Shown here: in pieces, positions 14,923 to 25,152 of the stretch | How positions within the stretch are numbered: position 1 is the first letter of the stretch | Layout of the letters: the number at the start of each line of letters is the position of its first letter | DNA from: a virus | IMG/VR virus record: IMGVR_UViG_3300010403_000174 | Coordinates: 1 to 29,563 of that record | Reading direction: 5' to 3' (one strand) | Length of the DNA: 29,563 nucleotides | Program-made: the position numbers and the translations under genes | Notes under the pieces: generated by a model | The model's database searches: none | What the model was told of the DNA's origin: nothing | What the model saw: the letters and a program-made list of their open reading frames with translations, nothing else

Positions 14923-17017
14923 TAGGCATGTCGAGCATTTCTCTTCTGCCCAATCCAAGTGATGTAATATTTGTCTCCATTCTAGAAATAGCGGCGATTT
15001 CCCATGTATTAGCAGCCTCCTCTATTCTCAATATATATAATGCACCATTTGTTCCTAATGAATTATACCATAGAACAACTGCATAGACTCCATCTTGAAC
15101 ATTTGCATTTCCTGTAACTTCAAATATGTCCAAGATATTACCACCGTTAGCAAATCCTACATAAGGAGCACCATTGATACTTTTCATAATACCATATGTA
15201 ATGGTACCAACCTGTGGTGTATTGCCCGTGTTGTCATATGGTTCTGTACCATCAACAATTGTTGTTGGAAAGATCCCACTATTCAAAGCAAGACCTGCTG
15301 AACCATCATCAAATATAAATTGCTGACCACCAATAGTTACTCCTCTAGGTTTTGTTATTCCACTAGAGAATGGAACGATATATTTATTGATATACTTAAA
15401 TGTAGAATCAAACTTCCAATAACCAAATCCTACAGTGCTACCATTAGATACCCAATATTCTGCATTGGTTGGATCATACCACATATCATTAAAAGTGTCT
15501 GCATCCGCGAGAGGAAATTGATTTGTAATATTTGGTTCAGTCACATCTGATGTGCTAGTAATAACGGCTGTTAAATCTAACATATCATTATAATGTCCAA
15601 CTCTGCATTGTCCAGAACTGCTTGTGAATGGAACCTGAATTGTAGGATGAAGACGATAAATAGTATTAGCGGCAGATCTTGTAAGGCCAACTGTTGTTGA
15701 CCAATTACTACTTGGCGTTACTGGGAAGGCACCAAAACTTACAGTAGAAATAAATGGAGTTTGATCTGCATAACGTACCCATAATCTATGTTTTGTAAAT
15801 GGAGATAATACTGCTAATCCAGATGGTAATGCAGAACTTATTGTTGATGAACAGTCCAAAATCCAAATAGTTTCATCAAAAATATGATAACCAAGATTAG
15901 CTGTTGTAGTAGTTGATCCTATTTTTGTAGCATCTGTTCCAATACCACTTGGCCAATAGAATTCTAATCTTGGCCAGAAGCTCATTTTACCTGATTCTAT
16001 TGTTGTATTAGGAAAATTTGTAAATCTATTTATTGCCGCTATACGATATACACCCGATGTTTGTGCAGTAGGATCAGCAAAAATTCTAGCTCCAGACATA
16101 TTGCCGCCCAAATGTACAGATCTAAGTCCTTGAGATACAAAAGTAAAATCAGTAGATGATGTATCAAAAATGTTGCCATTTCTGTCTAGATATAGTTTTG
16201 TATCATCAAATAATACATAACCATCTAATCTAATATCTCCAGATGATACGTGTTGAATATTATAATCATTATGAGTTCTTAATGATGCTGGTTCACGGCC
16301 AGTTAGCCCAATTAATGAACCGTCTGTTTTTTGAAATGCTGGAAAAATAGGAAACTGTTGTATATTGAATGTATCTTCTGTATTATTGACTCTTCTGCCA
16401 TGCATAGTATCAAATGCTATACGAGCAATATGTGGCGGTGGATTGAACATTACTTCTGCGAAGTCAATATCATAAAGAACACCAGATGATCCTAACACAT
16501 CCAATGCCATATAGTCTACTATTCCAGTCTCAGATGGAAGTCTATGATACCACTGTCCTATAACATTCGCAGAAGTATCGGGATCTAATGCAAAATAAAA
16601 TCCACTAGGGCTTTCTGGATATAAAGACTGTAACCATGCGGCACGATATTCATATTGATCTAAATCAGTATCATTATCATAAATCTGAAAAAGTGTATTG
16701 AGTGCAATTCTTGTTTCTTCAAGATGATCCAATATAAATGCACCAGCAGGATAAAATGTATTACCAAGAGTTGATCCATCTATCTTTGGTTCATATGGAC
16801 CGGAAGGAGCAATGATCGGATTTACATATATATTAAAATCGGATAAAAAATGATTGCCACCAGCAGATAATTTGTTCCATTTTCTTATTTCTGCCGTAAT
16901 AATAAATTGTGCTTGTTCAAGCAAAACACCAGAAATACCAATAGGAATTGGCAAGGACGCAAATCTATGTCCACGATTTGCATATTCATAAGGTATTGTA
17001 CCTGACTGTAGTACCAT
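14918..17017 (-). CDS. Putative tail/baseplate-associated structural protein, 699 aa
   Basis: A large beta-rich protein without a family I can name. Its ATG overlaps the stop of the hub-like gene by one base (TAATG). The N-terminal part has SLPIPIGISGVLLEQAQFII (22-41), then a long acidic, aromatic middle. The C-terminal half contains stretches of propeller-like character (GYWKFDSTFKYINKYIVPF, then GGQQFIFDDGSAGLAL). It has about 14 Ser-Gly dipeptides. There is no coiled coil, signal peptide or enzyme motif. Its place between a hub-like protein and a small virion protein, downstream of the tape measure, fits a baseplate, tail-tip or fibre component. Virion role fairly likely, exact role unknown. 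Confidence 0.7.
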   Translation of the reverse strand: MVLQSGTIPYEYANRGHRFASLPIPIGISGVLLEQAQFIITAEIRKWNKLSAGGNHFLSDFNIYVNPIIAPSGPYEPKIDGSTLGNTFYPAGAFILDHLEETRIALNTLFQIYDNDTDLDQYEYRAAWLQSLYPESPSGFYFALDPDTSANVIGQWYHRLPSETGIVDYMALDVLGSSGVLYDIDFAEVMFNPPPHIARIAFDTMHGRRVNNTEDTFNIQQFPIFPAFQKTDGSLIGLTGREPASLRTHNDYNIQHVSSGDIRLDGYVLFDDTKLYLDRNGNIFDTSSTDFTFVSQGLRSVHLGGNMSGARIFADPTAQTSGVYRIAAINRFTNFPNTTIESGKMSFWPRLEFYWPSGIGTDATKIGSTTTTANLGYHIFDETIWILDCSSTISSALPSGLAVLSPFTKHRLWVRYADQTPFISTVSFGAFPVTPSSNWSTTVGLTRSAANTIYRLHPTIQVPFTSSSGQCRVGHYNDMLDLTAVITSTSDVTEPNITNQFPLADADTFNDMWYDPTNAEYWVSNGSTVGFGYWKFDSTFKYINKYIVPFSSGITKPRGVTIGGQQFIFDDGSAGLALNSGIFPTTIVDGTEPYDNTGNTPQVGTITYGIMKSINGAPYVGFANGGNILDIFEVTGNANVQDGVYAVVLWYNSLGTNGALYILRIEEAANTWEIAAISRMETNITSLGLGRREMLDMPI

Positions 17018-20000
17018 TATACGAATCTAGCAAATGCTGGTTTCACTATCTCAATAAAGTTTACCGCTGCTGTTCCTCCAAACAAACCGCTTGGAACTGT
17101 TGCTGTGGCAAGATAACCTCTATCACCTGATGCAGCAAATTGTGCGAATGGAATTGGAACAACATTTGTAAATAAACTACCAGATGAAGAAACTTGTCCA
17201 TTGATATCAAGTATTCTACAAGATGCTCGTGCTGTTGTTAAACCTTGATTACTTAATGAAATAATCTCTACTGGTGTAATACCCGCTGCCGAAGATGTTG
17301 TACCATTAACAAATATGGTTCCATTTGCATTTCCAGGTTTAACAATTGCATCACCTTGTGCAGCGAGTGTAGTTCTATCTCCAACATTAACCGTACCATT
17401 CAATACTGGTAAATCAAAAATAGCACGAACAGTTCCATGAAGAGATGCTGTTGGATCTATAATAGTAACATCATAATTAGCTGGATTAACAGTGCTAATA
17501 CGAGCAATCTGAACTATTGTTCCATTAGCAAATGGTCTGCCCTGGGTAAAGAATCTAACAACCAAATGTCCATTTGGTAGCCTATATTCATCAGTATGAT
17601 ATATAGCTTGATCACCAATGTTCAAGAATCCATCAATACAAATTGCACCTTCTCTAAAATCAATATTAGATGAGCTTAGTGCTAGTGGTGGTTTCAAATA
17701 TCTATGCTGATCTATACCACGATAACGTTCGTCTACAGCGGCTCCAGCTAAACTTGAAAGAGTGAAGACATTATTTATCTCTGATATCGTTACACGAATA
17801 GCATTCTGTTCGCCATCAAAAAAGATTGGTGGTGCAGATGTATCACCAGGAAGCAATGGATTATTAGGAACACCAGGATTTGGATTTAGTAATTCCAAAT
17901 CAACAAAGTCAATTGGATTCAAAATACCATTAAGCTGAGCACGAACTCTCTCTCCAAGAGGAGCTTCACGTCCAAATTTAGGGTAATAAGATTGAATCTT
18001 ATAACGTGTCACAAATCCTTCAATACTAAATCCAATATTAAGTTCACTAACACCATGAGAAATTTCGCCATATAATCCAGATGGACCAATATTTTGTTCT
18101 GCGAATGAATCAAAAGACAATAGAGGTAATCCAATTTGCTGGAAATCAGAATATCTAGAAGAGCTATTTGGTACGATCTTTCCTTGAACGCGACGAATTG
18201 CTCGATCCGTCATAATCTGAAGCGATGTTTGATTTCCTTCTGGTGAAAATGCCCAAGGAACAAACTGATCGTCTAGTTGTACATCTTCATGTCTTTCATA
18301 GTGAATGCTGCCCAATACCCATTGACTTGGATAAATTTGTCCATAGCGTAAACGTGATTGTACTGGAATAGCAACGCCTGAAAGTGAATCATATACATTG
18401 AGAACTTGTGCCGGATTAATAATGTCAACAAGACCAGATCCAGTCAAATTGTTGACCGTTGTAAGCATTGTTGCTAAGTTGAAAATAACTCCATCATTAA
18501 CTATACCACCAGATGGACCAGCATTAATTGGTAATTGACATAGAAGAGTTCCTTTAGGGTAAGATTCAAATCCATAAAGATCTGCTTCGCTATGTGGATC
18601 GATAACACGTTCTCCAACATCTTGTAATGTAACGGGAATATAGTGTCTACCATCACCACTTGGATTAAATGGAGGTGCATCTTCTGTCCAGTTGGCAAAA
18701 CTTGCTGGATTATCAACACCAAATGGACCATATACAGTGTCTTTTGGAAGAACACAATATCCGCGAATACGAAAATCTTGAGTTACGAATGGACTAACAG
18801 GACCAAGAGCACGATTAATTTCATAGTCTTCATAAAAAACACCACTGGCAGTAACAGTTCCAGATGGTGATAATGTATAGCCCTCTACTTGATTTTCAAC
18901 ATTAGCCCATGCAGCATCAATTAGCTGGAAAAGTCCAGAAGCTTCATTATATAATAATCCTTGAACAACATAAGAACGTCCATAATGACGCGATGCATGA
19001 TCATGTACTCTATTGTAAAAATCAAGAACCCAATTTTGATCTTGATCTCTACGATTACTAATAACTCTTATGCCAGATTCAGCAGCACCAGTTGCCATGC
19101 CAGCAATTGGCATGTTTGGATCAAGACGACTTTGAAACGACGGATCTTGTGCGGCAATAGATCCAGCGTCAGGAGGTAATCCATATCCTGGTGGGTTTGC
19201 GGTTCCACTTGCTGTTTGATAAATCTTATAATATGTCCACTGTTCTATACCACCAAGTGACAGTTGAAGTTCTTTTTCGGTAGGAATGTATGTGCGGAAG
19301 AATCCGTCCGCGTCATAAAATCCAATACTTAGCTTATCCCATGCTTTGGCAAATACAACGTGCCCATCAAGTGCAGATGTATCTAATCCATCTATTGGAC
19401 TTAAAAGCTCTGAATTGACGAAGCCCTCTTGGTGACCTCCCATTACACGGAAACGAGTTGGATCTGGAACAACGTCTTGACCAAATCCAATTTGTTTTGT
19501 TTCGTTTAATCCAGAAACACTTCCAAATTGGGATACCAGATTAAGTATATCAGACTCAGAAATATCAAATACAACCTTTTTATTGATAAGATTAACTCTT
19601 TGTGCATCCATATTCCAATACCAGTCATATCCGGTATCTAGTAGAATACGAGAAAGAACCTCATCAAGGGTGTCCAAATTGAATTGGAATCTTATTGCAG
19701 AAATAGTTCCACCGATATTTTTTTCAATTTGTTCTACTGTTGGTAGAATAGATATCGGAATAAAGCAATTGCCTTCATTATATGTTAGATCAATTGCCGC
19801 CAAAATTTGTGCATATGTACCACCGAATTGTAGAATACGATCATATTCCTTTACAAGCGGTTCAGAAGGATTGCCATTTATGTCTTCAAGACCATTCAAA
19901 ATACGGAATGCTCTTGCAACAGACACAATGCCGCTTGGAATACTTTGTCCTAAATCTTCTGTATGTATTTTTACTCTTCTAAGTATTCTACGATCATCTT

Positions 20001-20349
20001 CAAGAACAACATTAACTATAGTTCCACCAACGCTTGATGTATAGTCAGAGTGTACAACACTACCACGGAAATAAAAATCACCAATAAAAACTTCTAATGA
20101 TTTGCCAATTTCTGGCAATTGTCCACTGGCACCATGAAATGAATCTGCGTCTCCACATGGAATCCATTCTGTTTGAAGATTGTGTGGATTAACATTGAAA
20201 CCAAATGTAGCATTGGCTGATGATAGGAATGCACATAGTTGTGAACCAGGAATACCAGAACCAAATTGTCCTGAGGGCCATGCAATTCCATTTAACGGAA
20301 CTCCAACTCCGCTAACTACTATGCCATTAGATACTATTATTCCACCCAT
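17017..20349 (-). CDS. Putative baseplate hub / tail-tip protein, 1110 aa
   Basis: A very large beta-rich protein. Residues about 80-130 (PEIGKSLEVFIGDFYFRGSV, then a strand pair GGTIVNVVLEDDRRILRRV) have the pattern of the tube-like first domain of tail hub proteins (gpD/gp27 type: short strands, FxGxV, then a strand ending in a basic turn). Around residues 220-260 an ILLDTGYDWYWNMDAQRVNLI segment fits the next hub subdomain. The rest (about 300-1110) holds long beta-rich stretches with repeated SG turns and a late segment (IVQIARISTVNPANYDVTII) that may form small OB- or sandwich-like domains. It starts three bases after the stop of the LamG protein and overlaps the 699-aa gene by one base. 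The hub assignment is inferred from pattern and gene order. Confidence 0.65.
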   Translation of the reverse strand: MGGIIVSNGIVVSGVGVPLNGIAWPSGQFGSGIPGSQLCAFLSSANATFGFNVNPHNLQTEWIPCGDADSFHGASGQLPEIGKSLEVFIGDFYFRGSVVHSDYTSSVGGTIVNVVLEDDRRILRRVKIHTEDLGQSIPSGIVSVARAFRILNGLEDINGNPSEPLVKEYDRILQFGGTYAQILAAIDLTYNEGNCFIPISILPTVEQIEKNIGGTISAIRFQFNLDTLDEVLSRILLDTGYDWYWNMDAQRVNLINKKVVFDISESDILNLVSQFGSVSGLNETKQIGFGQDVVPDPTRFRVMGGHQEGFVNSELLSPIDGLDTSALDGHVVFAKAWDKLSIGFYDADGFFRTYIPTEKELQLSLGGIEQWTYYKIYQTASGTANPPGYGLPPDAGSIAAQDPSFQSRLDPNMPIAGMATGAAESGIRVISNRRDQDQNWVLDFYNRVHDHASRHYGRSYVVQGLLYNEASGLFQLIDAAWANVENQVEGYTLSPSGTVTASGVFYEDYEINRALGPVSPFVTQDFRIRGYCVLPKDTVYGPFGVDNPASFANWTEDAPPFNPSGDGRHYIPVTLQDVGERVIDPHSEADLYGFESYPKGTLLCQLPINAGPSGGIVNDGVIFNLATMLTTVNNLTGSGLVDIINPAQVLNVYDSLSGVAIPVQSRLRYGQIYPSQWVLGSIHYERHEDVQLDDQFVPWAFSPEGNQTSLQIMTDRAIRRVQGKIVPNSSSRYSDFQQIGLPLLSFDSFAEQNIGPSGLYGEISHGVSELNIGFSIEGFVTRYKIQSYYPKFGREAPLGERVRAQLNGILNPIDFVDLELLNPNPGVPNNPLLPGDTSAPPIFFDGEQNAIRVTISEINNVFTLSSLAGAAVDERYRGIDQHRYLKPPLALSSSNIDFREGAICIDGFLNIGDQAIYHTDEYRLPNGHLVVRFFTQGRPFANGTIVQIARISTVNPANYDVTIIDPTASLHGTVRAIFDLPVLNGTVNVGDRTTLAAQGDAIVKPGNANGTIFVNGTTSSAAGITPVEIISLSNQGLTTARASCRILDINGQVSSSGSLFTNVVPIPFAQFAASGDRGYLATATVPSGLFGGTAAVNFIEIVKPAFARFV

Positions 20350-20352
20350 GTT

Positions 20353-23300
20353 TTATTGTCCAGATAGATAATCATTACCAGCCGCTAATGAATCACCCCA
20401 AATTACACCACGAGAATCACGCACAACCCAAATTGGTTTATATATTCCTGGCTCAGTATAAACATGAGTTGGATTGAATGTAATTGTAGATTGTCCATCG
20501 TCGAAATTCAAAAGACTTGCTGTTATTGCAACGCCAATGGGCAATTGATCTATTGTGGTTGTAAAATCAACCGTCAAGGCAGTATTTCCAGAACGAGGAA
20601 CGCCAGATAGACTAACAATTACAGGGCTAATTCCAGAAGTAGCATTAATAATACGTATTGCAGATCCATGAATTCCATTTGAATCTATAGCTTCAAATTT
20701 CGCAATAAAAAATCCACTAGCCGCATAATAATGTTGAACGGGATATAGACCTGCTCCACTTTCAGCAACACTTACTGTAGGTGTCAAATCTCCAAATGTC
20801 CAGCGTGTTTGTGTTATTGTCTTGCCCTGAGTTCCAGACGCGGCACCAATAAAGTATTGATTTTGTGGCATAATAATACCACTAACTGTTGAACTAGGAA
20901 CAATTATATCTACTATTGGTCCTGTTTCTGCTTGGAAAATAACAACCTTAGCATCAAAATCAGATGATACTGTTTTACGAATTGTTAATTGAGAATCAAA
21001 ATCTTTGGCGGCAAAAGCTTGTACAACAAAGCTGCCATCAAATTGCATACTATTACGAAGACCACCAATTATATATCCACCAATGACACCGCTAACGATG
21101 TCAGATCCACGAATAAATCCTCCAATTATTCCTGATGCGGCATCGGAACCACGAATATAACCACCAATTATACCAGATACATCAGTTTGAAAAATTACAC
21201 CAGAAACATATCCACCAATTATACCAGATACATCAAATGCCGCAAAATTCAAACCTCCAATAATACCTGATACTGTATCTAATCCTCTATTATAGCCACC
21301 AATGATACCAGATGCTACATCAGATCCTAGAATGTATCCACCTATAATGCCACTACAAACGGTTCCAGTTGCACCATCAATTCCATTCTCTGCTATATAA
21401 CGAACTTCTGGTTCGGTCAATGCTTTTGAGAAATAGAAAACGTCTGTAATTACAGAATTCTCATCATTCAAACTAGATGCACTGAAATCCCATGGTGAGG
21501 CGTTCGAAGGAGAAAAGAAGGTTATCATTCTGGCTGCTGGATTTACTGGAACTATTGGATTTAGTCCAGATGCAGGACCACCATTCAATGGATCAACAGC
21601 AAATTTGACATCCTTGCTATCTACTTCTTGTCCATTGATGTAACACTTCAATACTTTTTGTGTAGCATTATATGTCCAGCAGGCATGACTCCAAAAGTCT
21701 AATCTAGGTGGTCTAGGCATACCAAACAAATAACCAAAACGTGTTAAGTCTTCATAAATACTATCTGCTTCAAATGTTCCACATACTATTTGACCAGATT
21801 GTGCTGCATTATTTGTATTAGCAAGATAACCATTACCACCAAAAGACATAACCATTTTGATGTCATTACCTTGATCGGTAACTATATTCCACCCTCTATT
21901 GAAATCATTAGTTGTACTAGTAATGGTATTTTCGCCAACTATACCATATGTCAATAAAGATTCAGCCGTACTTGCAGATGGAGTAGTTCTCTTAGCTATC
22001 AAGAAACCAACAGAAAAACCATCTTGAGGATTATTAAAGGCGTTGCCCGAAACAGCAAATGGTGGAGTAATACTTGCTGCACCAGCAGATGAGCCAGTGT
22101 AACTTAGTCCACTGCATTGAACTAATAAATCAGAATTCTTTAATGGTCCTGGCAAGAATTTGAAAGAACGTGACGCCTGTGTTGATGCACCAGCTCTATT
22201 CTTTTGTTCACTTAATGGAGTTAGATGATGAGCTTTCAAACTCAAGTCCGTAGTTCCAGAACCGCCACCATCAAGACCATTGAATCTCCAGTATCCTTGT
22301 AATGAAGCGTCTGTAATGTTAACTTGTGTTTTAGATAGTGTAGATGTGTATCCAGCAATAGTTGGATTTTGAATACCACTTGTTGCTAATGCTTCAACTT
22401 CTCCTTTTTCAAAAACTCCACGCATTAGGAATATTTCACGCATGTAAATATCGCCTAATCCACCGTCTCTTGATATCTTAGTAGCTATCGAATCATTACC
22501 AGCTTCTCCACCAAATTCCAATAATAAGTCATCTCCGGTACTATCTGGAAGAGCATCAACCCAAACTTTAGCTGTCGCAGCAGTTAAACGGCGTCTTTGA
22601 ACCAATACGCCATTAATATATAAAGATACGCCAACTGGTGTTACACCAGCAGTATCGGCTGCAACATTATATGGAGCGTCAAATTTTGTATGGAAAAGAA
22701 TTTTGCTTGGAATACCAAATGGCAATACTCCAGATACAAGACCAACATAATTAGCTGCCGAAAATGTTCCTGTTCGTGAAGCAAATACTATGGTTATGCC
22801 GGAACCTTGGCCAGCATTAACGGTTGTCAAGAAAGAACGCAACTCTCCATCACTAGAGCTATCAGCTAAATTTCCGTACAAAGATAGTGTTGAATTGAAT
22901 TCAAACTTGGTATTATCACCAGTTAATCCAAATGGTGTAGATGGTATGGTTCCACTAGGTGTAACTTCAAATCCAAGAACAAATTCTCCAATAATATTTT
23001 GTGGAGTCGTATTATTTCTTTCATTTACTGGTTTATATCTTTGAGTAAAATTGCTAATAGAAGATCTAGCAGAAAGTGCATCACCAACGTTTGCGGTTCC
23101 AGGACTCAATCCATGTACACCGAAAATACCAGATGTAATTCCAAGAACGCCATAGCTATCTAGTGCCGCTGGTGTAGTGCGTGTATTGAATGGATTAATG
23201 CCAATATTACCATAATATGCACTCCATTTTGTTGTTGTTTCGCCACGAGTAAGATTTCCTGGAAACTCGTTCCATGGTCTAGCACGATCTTCAACAATAA

Positions 23301-25152
23301 CATCATCTAATTTATAATCTGAACATGGCCAATAACCAAGTAGACGTGGATCATATGGTGTACGCCATGTAGCTGTTGTATCAATTCCACTTTGTGCCAC
23401 ATACATAATTTCTTCTGGAAGCAATGCACGTCCCATAATCAATACAGGACCAAACAACATATCTTGGCCACCAGCAGCATTCACTCCGTGTGATGTACTG
23501 TCAACAACTGAATCTGATATACCATTAGTGAACATAAGCGGGAATCCACTACCAGCAAGTTTAATAAGATGGTCGGTAAGTGAAAATGCTATTGTCCCAC
23601 TTCCTTGAAGATGGCCATCCAGATAGAGTGCAATTCCCCTTGTTCCATCATCATAAGCAACGGCATAATGATGCGATACGCCACGGAAAAAGCCGCTTGT
23701 TGCACCATCGATATTAAAAACGTTGTCCACTATGTTTCCTAATGGATAAGCAGAGAAACGCATTCTATTTGGAGTATTTATTTCTGTCAATGCCATACCA
23801 AATGAAAATGCACTTACTGCTGTTGGTGCTCCAGCACCAACGGCTGAAACAGATCCCATAGAAAAAATCATATTGTGGGGACGACCAAGATTAGTAGTTG
23901 GTCCAGCTATAACACCAATTGTCCAACTACGAGAATTCAACATATCATATAATAGACCACTGCTCGTTGTGATACCATCAGCAGTATTCGTGCCATTTTG
24001 TAATAATGCACCAGCACGATACGGACCAGGAACAGGAACATAATGAGCAGTAGGCCCTTCATCTTTAGGAGCAAGTAATGGTCTATGATTTTTTGTTACA
24101 TCCGCATATCCAACAGATCTAAATGGATAATATGCCAGTAATTGTGAATCTGTTAGTTCAACCTTAATGGGATGTTTTATATTATCTTCCAATGGTTGAA
24201 GTGTTGAACCATTATGTAGATCAAGAATTTCACCCTCATGTAATACACGTCTAAATAAGTATGCACCAGATACTAAATGGTTCCATCCAGATGTGCCATT
24301 ATAGTTATTGGTATCAGAACCAACATTATTACCACCGCCAATAGCAAGAGCACGAGTAATAAGTGTTGCATTACCAAGACTTGTTGAACTGCCACCGCCT
24401 GCGGCTGTGGAGACTGTTCCACTTGCGGCCAAACGACCGTTCTTATAAAGAACAATTTCGTCTGCTAATCCATTAATGTAGCGGAAGGTAAATGTTAAGT
24501 GTGTATAACATCCTGATTCAATTGGTGTACGAATAAGCGTTGGTGTGGCATTATTTTTGTCTATGCTTAGAAAAGCGGTTAGTTGATTATTATCAACAAC
24601 AGAATTAAATTGGGCTCCACCATTCAAACTGCCAGAAACTCCAAGTTGCCACCCACCTGTAGAGTTGAATGATTTTTGTGTAAATAAGCAATGACAACGT
24701 ACTGCTTCTATATTAATATCAAATGCACCATTGGCATCAGCATAATAATTTAAATATCCATTACTATTAGGATAAACCCAAATACCAACAGTAATTCCAC
24801 TATTAACAACGTTGGGAGCTAATGTTTGTTCTCTGCTTTGAGAGCATCCATTTCCCATTACCAGATACTTACTATATGGCGAAGAGTCAGCACCAAGTTT
24901 CCAATATCCTTGAACCATATAACCATTGTATGTTACACCAGATTCAGGATTAAATACACTTGCTGTTCCTGGCCATACAGACTTTACCTGTTCTTGAGCT
25001 TCACTTTCAGCTTGTGCAACATGGAAGTCAAATGAAATACCACTGGGTTGACGAGATCTAGCTGGAGAGTAATTCAAAAAGATCGGAGTACCGCTAGGTT
25101 CATTAAGCGGCCAGAGTCCAATTAGCGATCCATCATTTAGAAAATTAGCCAT
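20353..25152 (-). CDS. Giant multi-domain adhesin-like tail protein: four LamG-like modules, SGIIGGY repeats, PKD-like domains
   Basis: A 1599-aa protein, probably a tail fibre or receptor-binding component. Four LamG/concanavalin-like modules each open with a related strand: SLIGLWPL (9-16), QLLAYYPF (337-344), RLLGYWP (603-609) and SLQGYWRF (950-957). Each closes with a related helix/strand such as FRRVLHEGEI, MGRALLPEEI, MRGVFEKGEV or FSKALTEPEV. Typical LamG strands (ALYLDGHLQGSG, SLYINGVLVQRR, KCYINGQEVDSK) lie inside. Residues 1267-1364 are seven SGIIGGY repeats. The C-terminal part has two PKD-like domains (WTFGDLTPTVSVAESG with VQHYYAASGFF; LNFDDGQSTITFNPTHVYTE with a VVRDSRG end). 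LamG and PKD domains usually bind carbohydrates or act as spacers. It overlaps the 153-aa gene by eight bases. Virion location is inferred. Confidence 0.85.
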   Translation of the reverse strand: MANFLNDGSLIGLWPLNEPSGTPIFLNYSPARSRQPSGISFDFHVAQAESEAQEQVKSVWPGTASVFNPESGVTYNGYMVQGYWKLGADSSPYSKYLVMGNGCSQSREQTLAPNVVNSGITVGIWVYPNSNGYLNYYADANGAFDINIEAVRCHCLFTQKSFNSTGGWQLGVSGSLNGGAQFNSVVDNNQLTAFLSIDKNNATPTLIRTPIESGCYTHLTFTFRYINGLADEIVLYKNGRLAASGTVSTAAGGGSSTSLGNATLITRALAIGGGNNVGSDTNNYNGTSGWNHLVSGAYLFRRVLHEGEILDLHNGSTLQPLEDNIKHPIKVELTDSQLLAYYPFRSVGYADVTKNHRPLLAPKDEGPTAHYVPVPGPYRAGALLQNGTNTADGITTSSGLLYDMLNSRSWTIGVIAGPTTNLGRPHNMIFSMGSVSAVGAGAPTAVSAFSFGMALTEINTPNRMRFSAYPLGNIVDNVFNIDGATSGFFRGVSHHYAVAYDDGTRGIALYLDGHLQGSGTIAFSLTDHLIKLAGSGFPLMFTNGISDSVVDSTSHGVNAAGGQDMLFGPVLIMGRALLPEEIMYVAQSGIDTTATWRTPYDPRLLGYWPCSDYKLDDVIVEDRARPWNEFPGNLTRGETTTKWSAYYGNIGINPFNTRTTPAALDSYGVLGITSGIFGVHGLSPGTANVGDALSARSSISNFTQRYKPVNERNNTTPQNIIGEFVLGFEVTPSGTIPSTPFGLTGDNTKFEFNSTLSLYGNLADSSSDGELRSFLTTVNAGQGSGITIVFASRTGTFSAANYVGLVSGVLPFGIPSKILFHTKFDAPYNVAADTAGVTPVGVSLYINGVLVQRRRLTAATAKVWVDALPDSTGDDLLLEFGGEAGNDSIATKISRDGGLGDIYMREIFLMRGVFEKGEVEALATSGIQNPTIAGYTSTLSKTQVNITDASLQGYWRFNGLDGGGSGTTDLSLKAHHLTPLSEQKNRAGASTQASRSFKFLPGPLKNSDLLVQCSGLSYTGSSAGAASITPPFAVSGNAFNNPQDGFSVGFLIAKRTTPSASTAESLLTYGIVGENTITSTTNDFNRGWNIVTDQGNDIKMVMSFGGNGYLANTNNAAQSGQIVCGTFEADSIYEDLTRFGYLFGMPRPPRLDFWSHACWTYNATQKVLKCYINGQEVDSKDVKFAVDPLNGGPASGLNPIVPVNPAARMITFFSPSNASPWDFSASSLNDENSVITDVFYFSKALTEPEVRYIAENGIDGATGTVCSGIIGGYILGSDVASGIIGGYNRGLDTVSGIIGGLNFAAFDVSGIIGGYVSGVIFQTDVSGIIGGYIRGSDAASGIIGGFIRGSDIVSGVIGGYIIGGLRNSMQFDGSFVVQAFAAKDFDSQLTIRKTVSSDFDAKVVIFQAETGPIVDIIVPSSTVSGIIMPQNQYFIGAASGTQGKTITQTRWTFGDLTPTVSVAESGAGLYPVQHYYAASGFFIAKFEAIDSNGIHGSAIRIINATSGISPVIVSLSGVPRSGNTALTVDFTTTIDQLPIGVAITASLLNFDDGQSTITFNPTHVYTEPGIYKPIWVVRDSRGVIWGDSLAAGNDYLSGQ
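21061..21354 (-). repeat. Protein-coding tandem repeat: seven SGIIGGY units
   Basis: Ninety-eight codons hold seven units of 14, 14, 14, 17, 14, 14 and 11 residues, each starting with SG(I/V)IGG(Y/L/F), most followed by a variable xRGSD-like part. Codons differ between units (AGT, TCT, TCA and AGC for the same Ser; GGT, GGC and GGA for the same Gly), so selection acts on the protein rather than on the DNA repeat. The array connects the last LamG module to the PKD-like region. Confidence 0.93.

Noticed and set aside
19583-20044. Plus-strand open frame of 153 codons inside the hub-like gene
   Set aside because: Antisense to a long, well-formed minus-strand gene, with Ser/Arg/Ile-rich shadow composition and no ribosome site.
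21061-21354. Regularly spaced DNA repeats that could be read as a CRISPR-like array
   Set aside because: The repeats are in frame in a long gene, differ at synonymous positions and have 14-codon spacing; they are protein repeats. No cas genes other than a generic nuclease fold are present.
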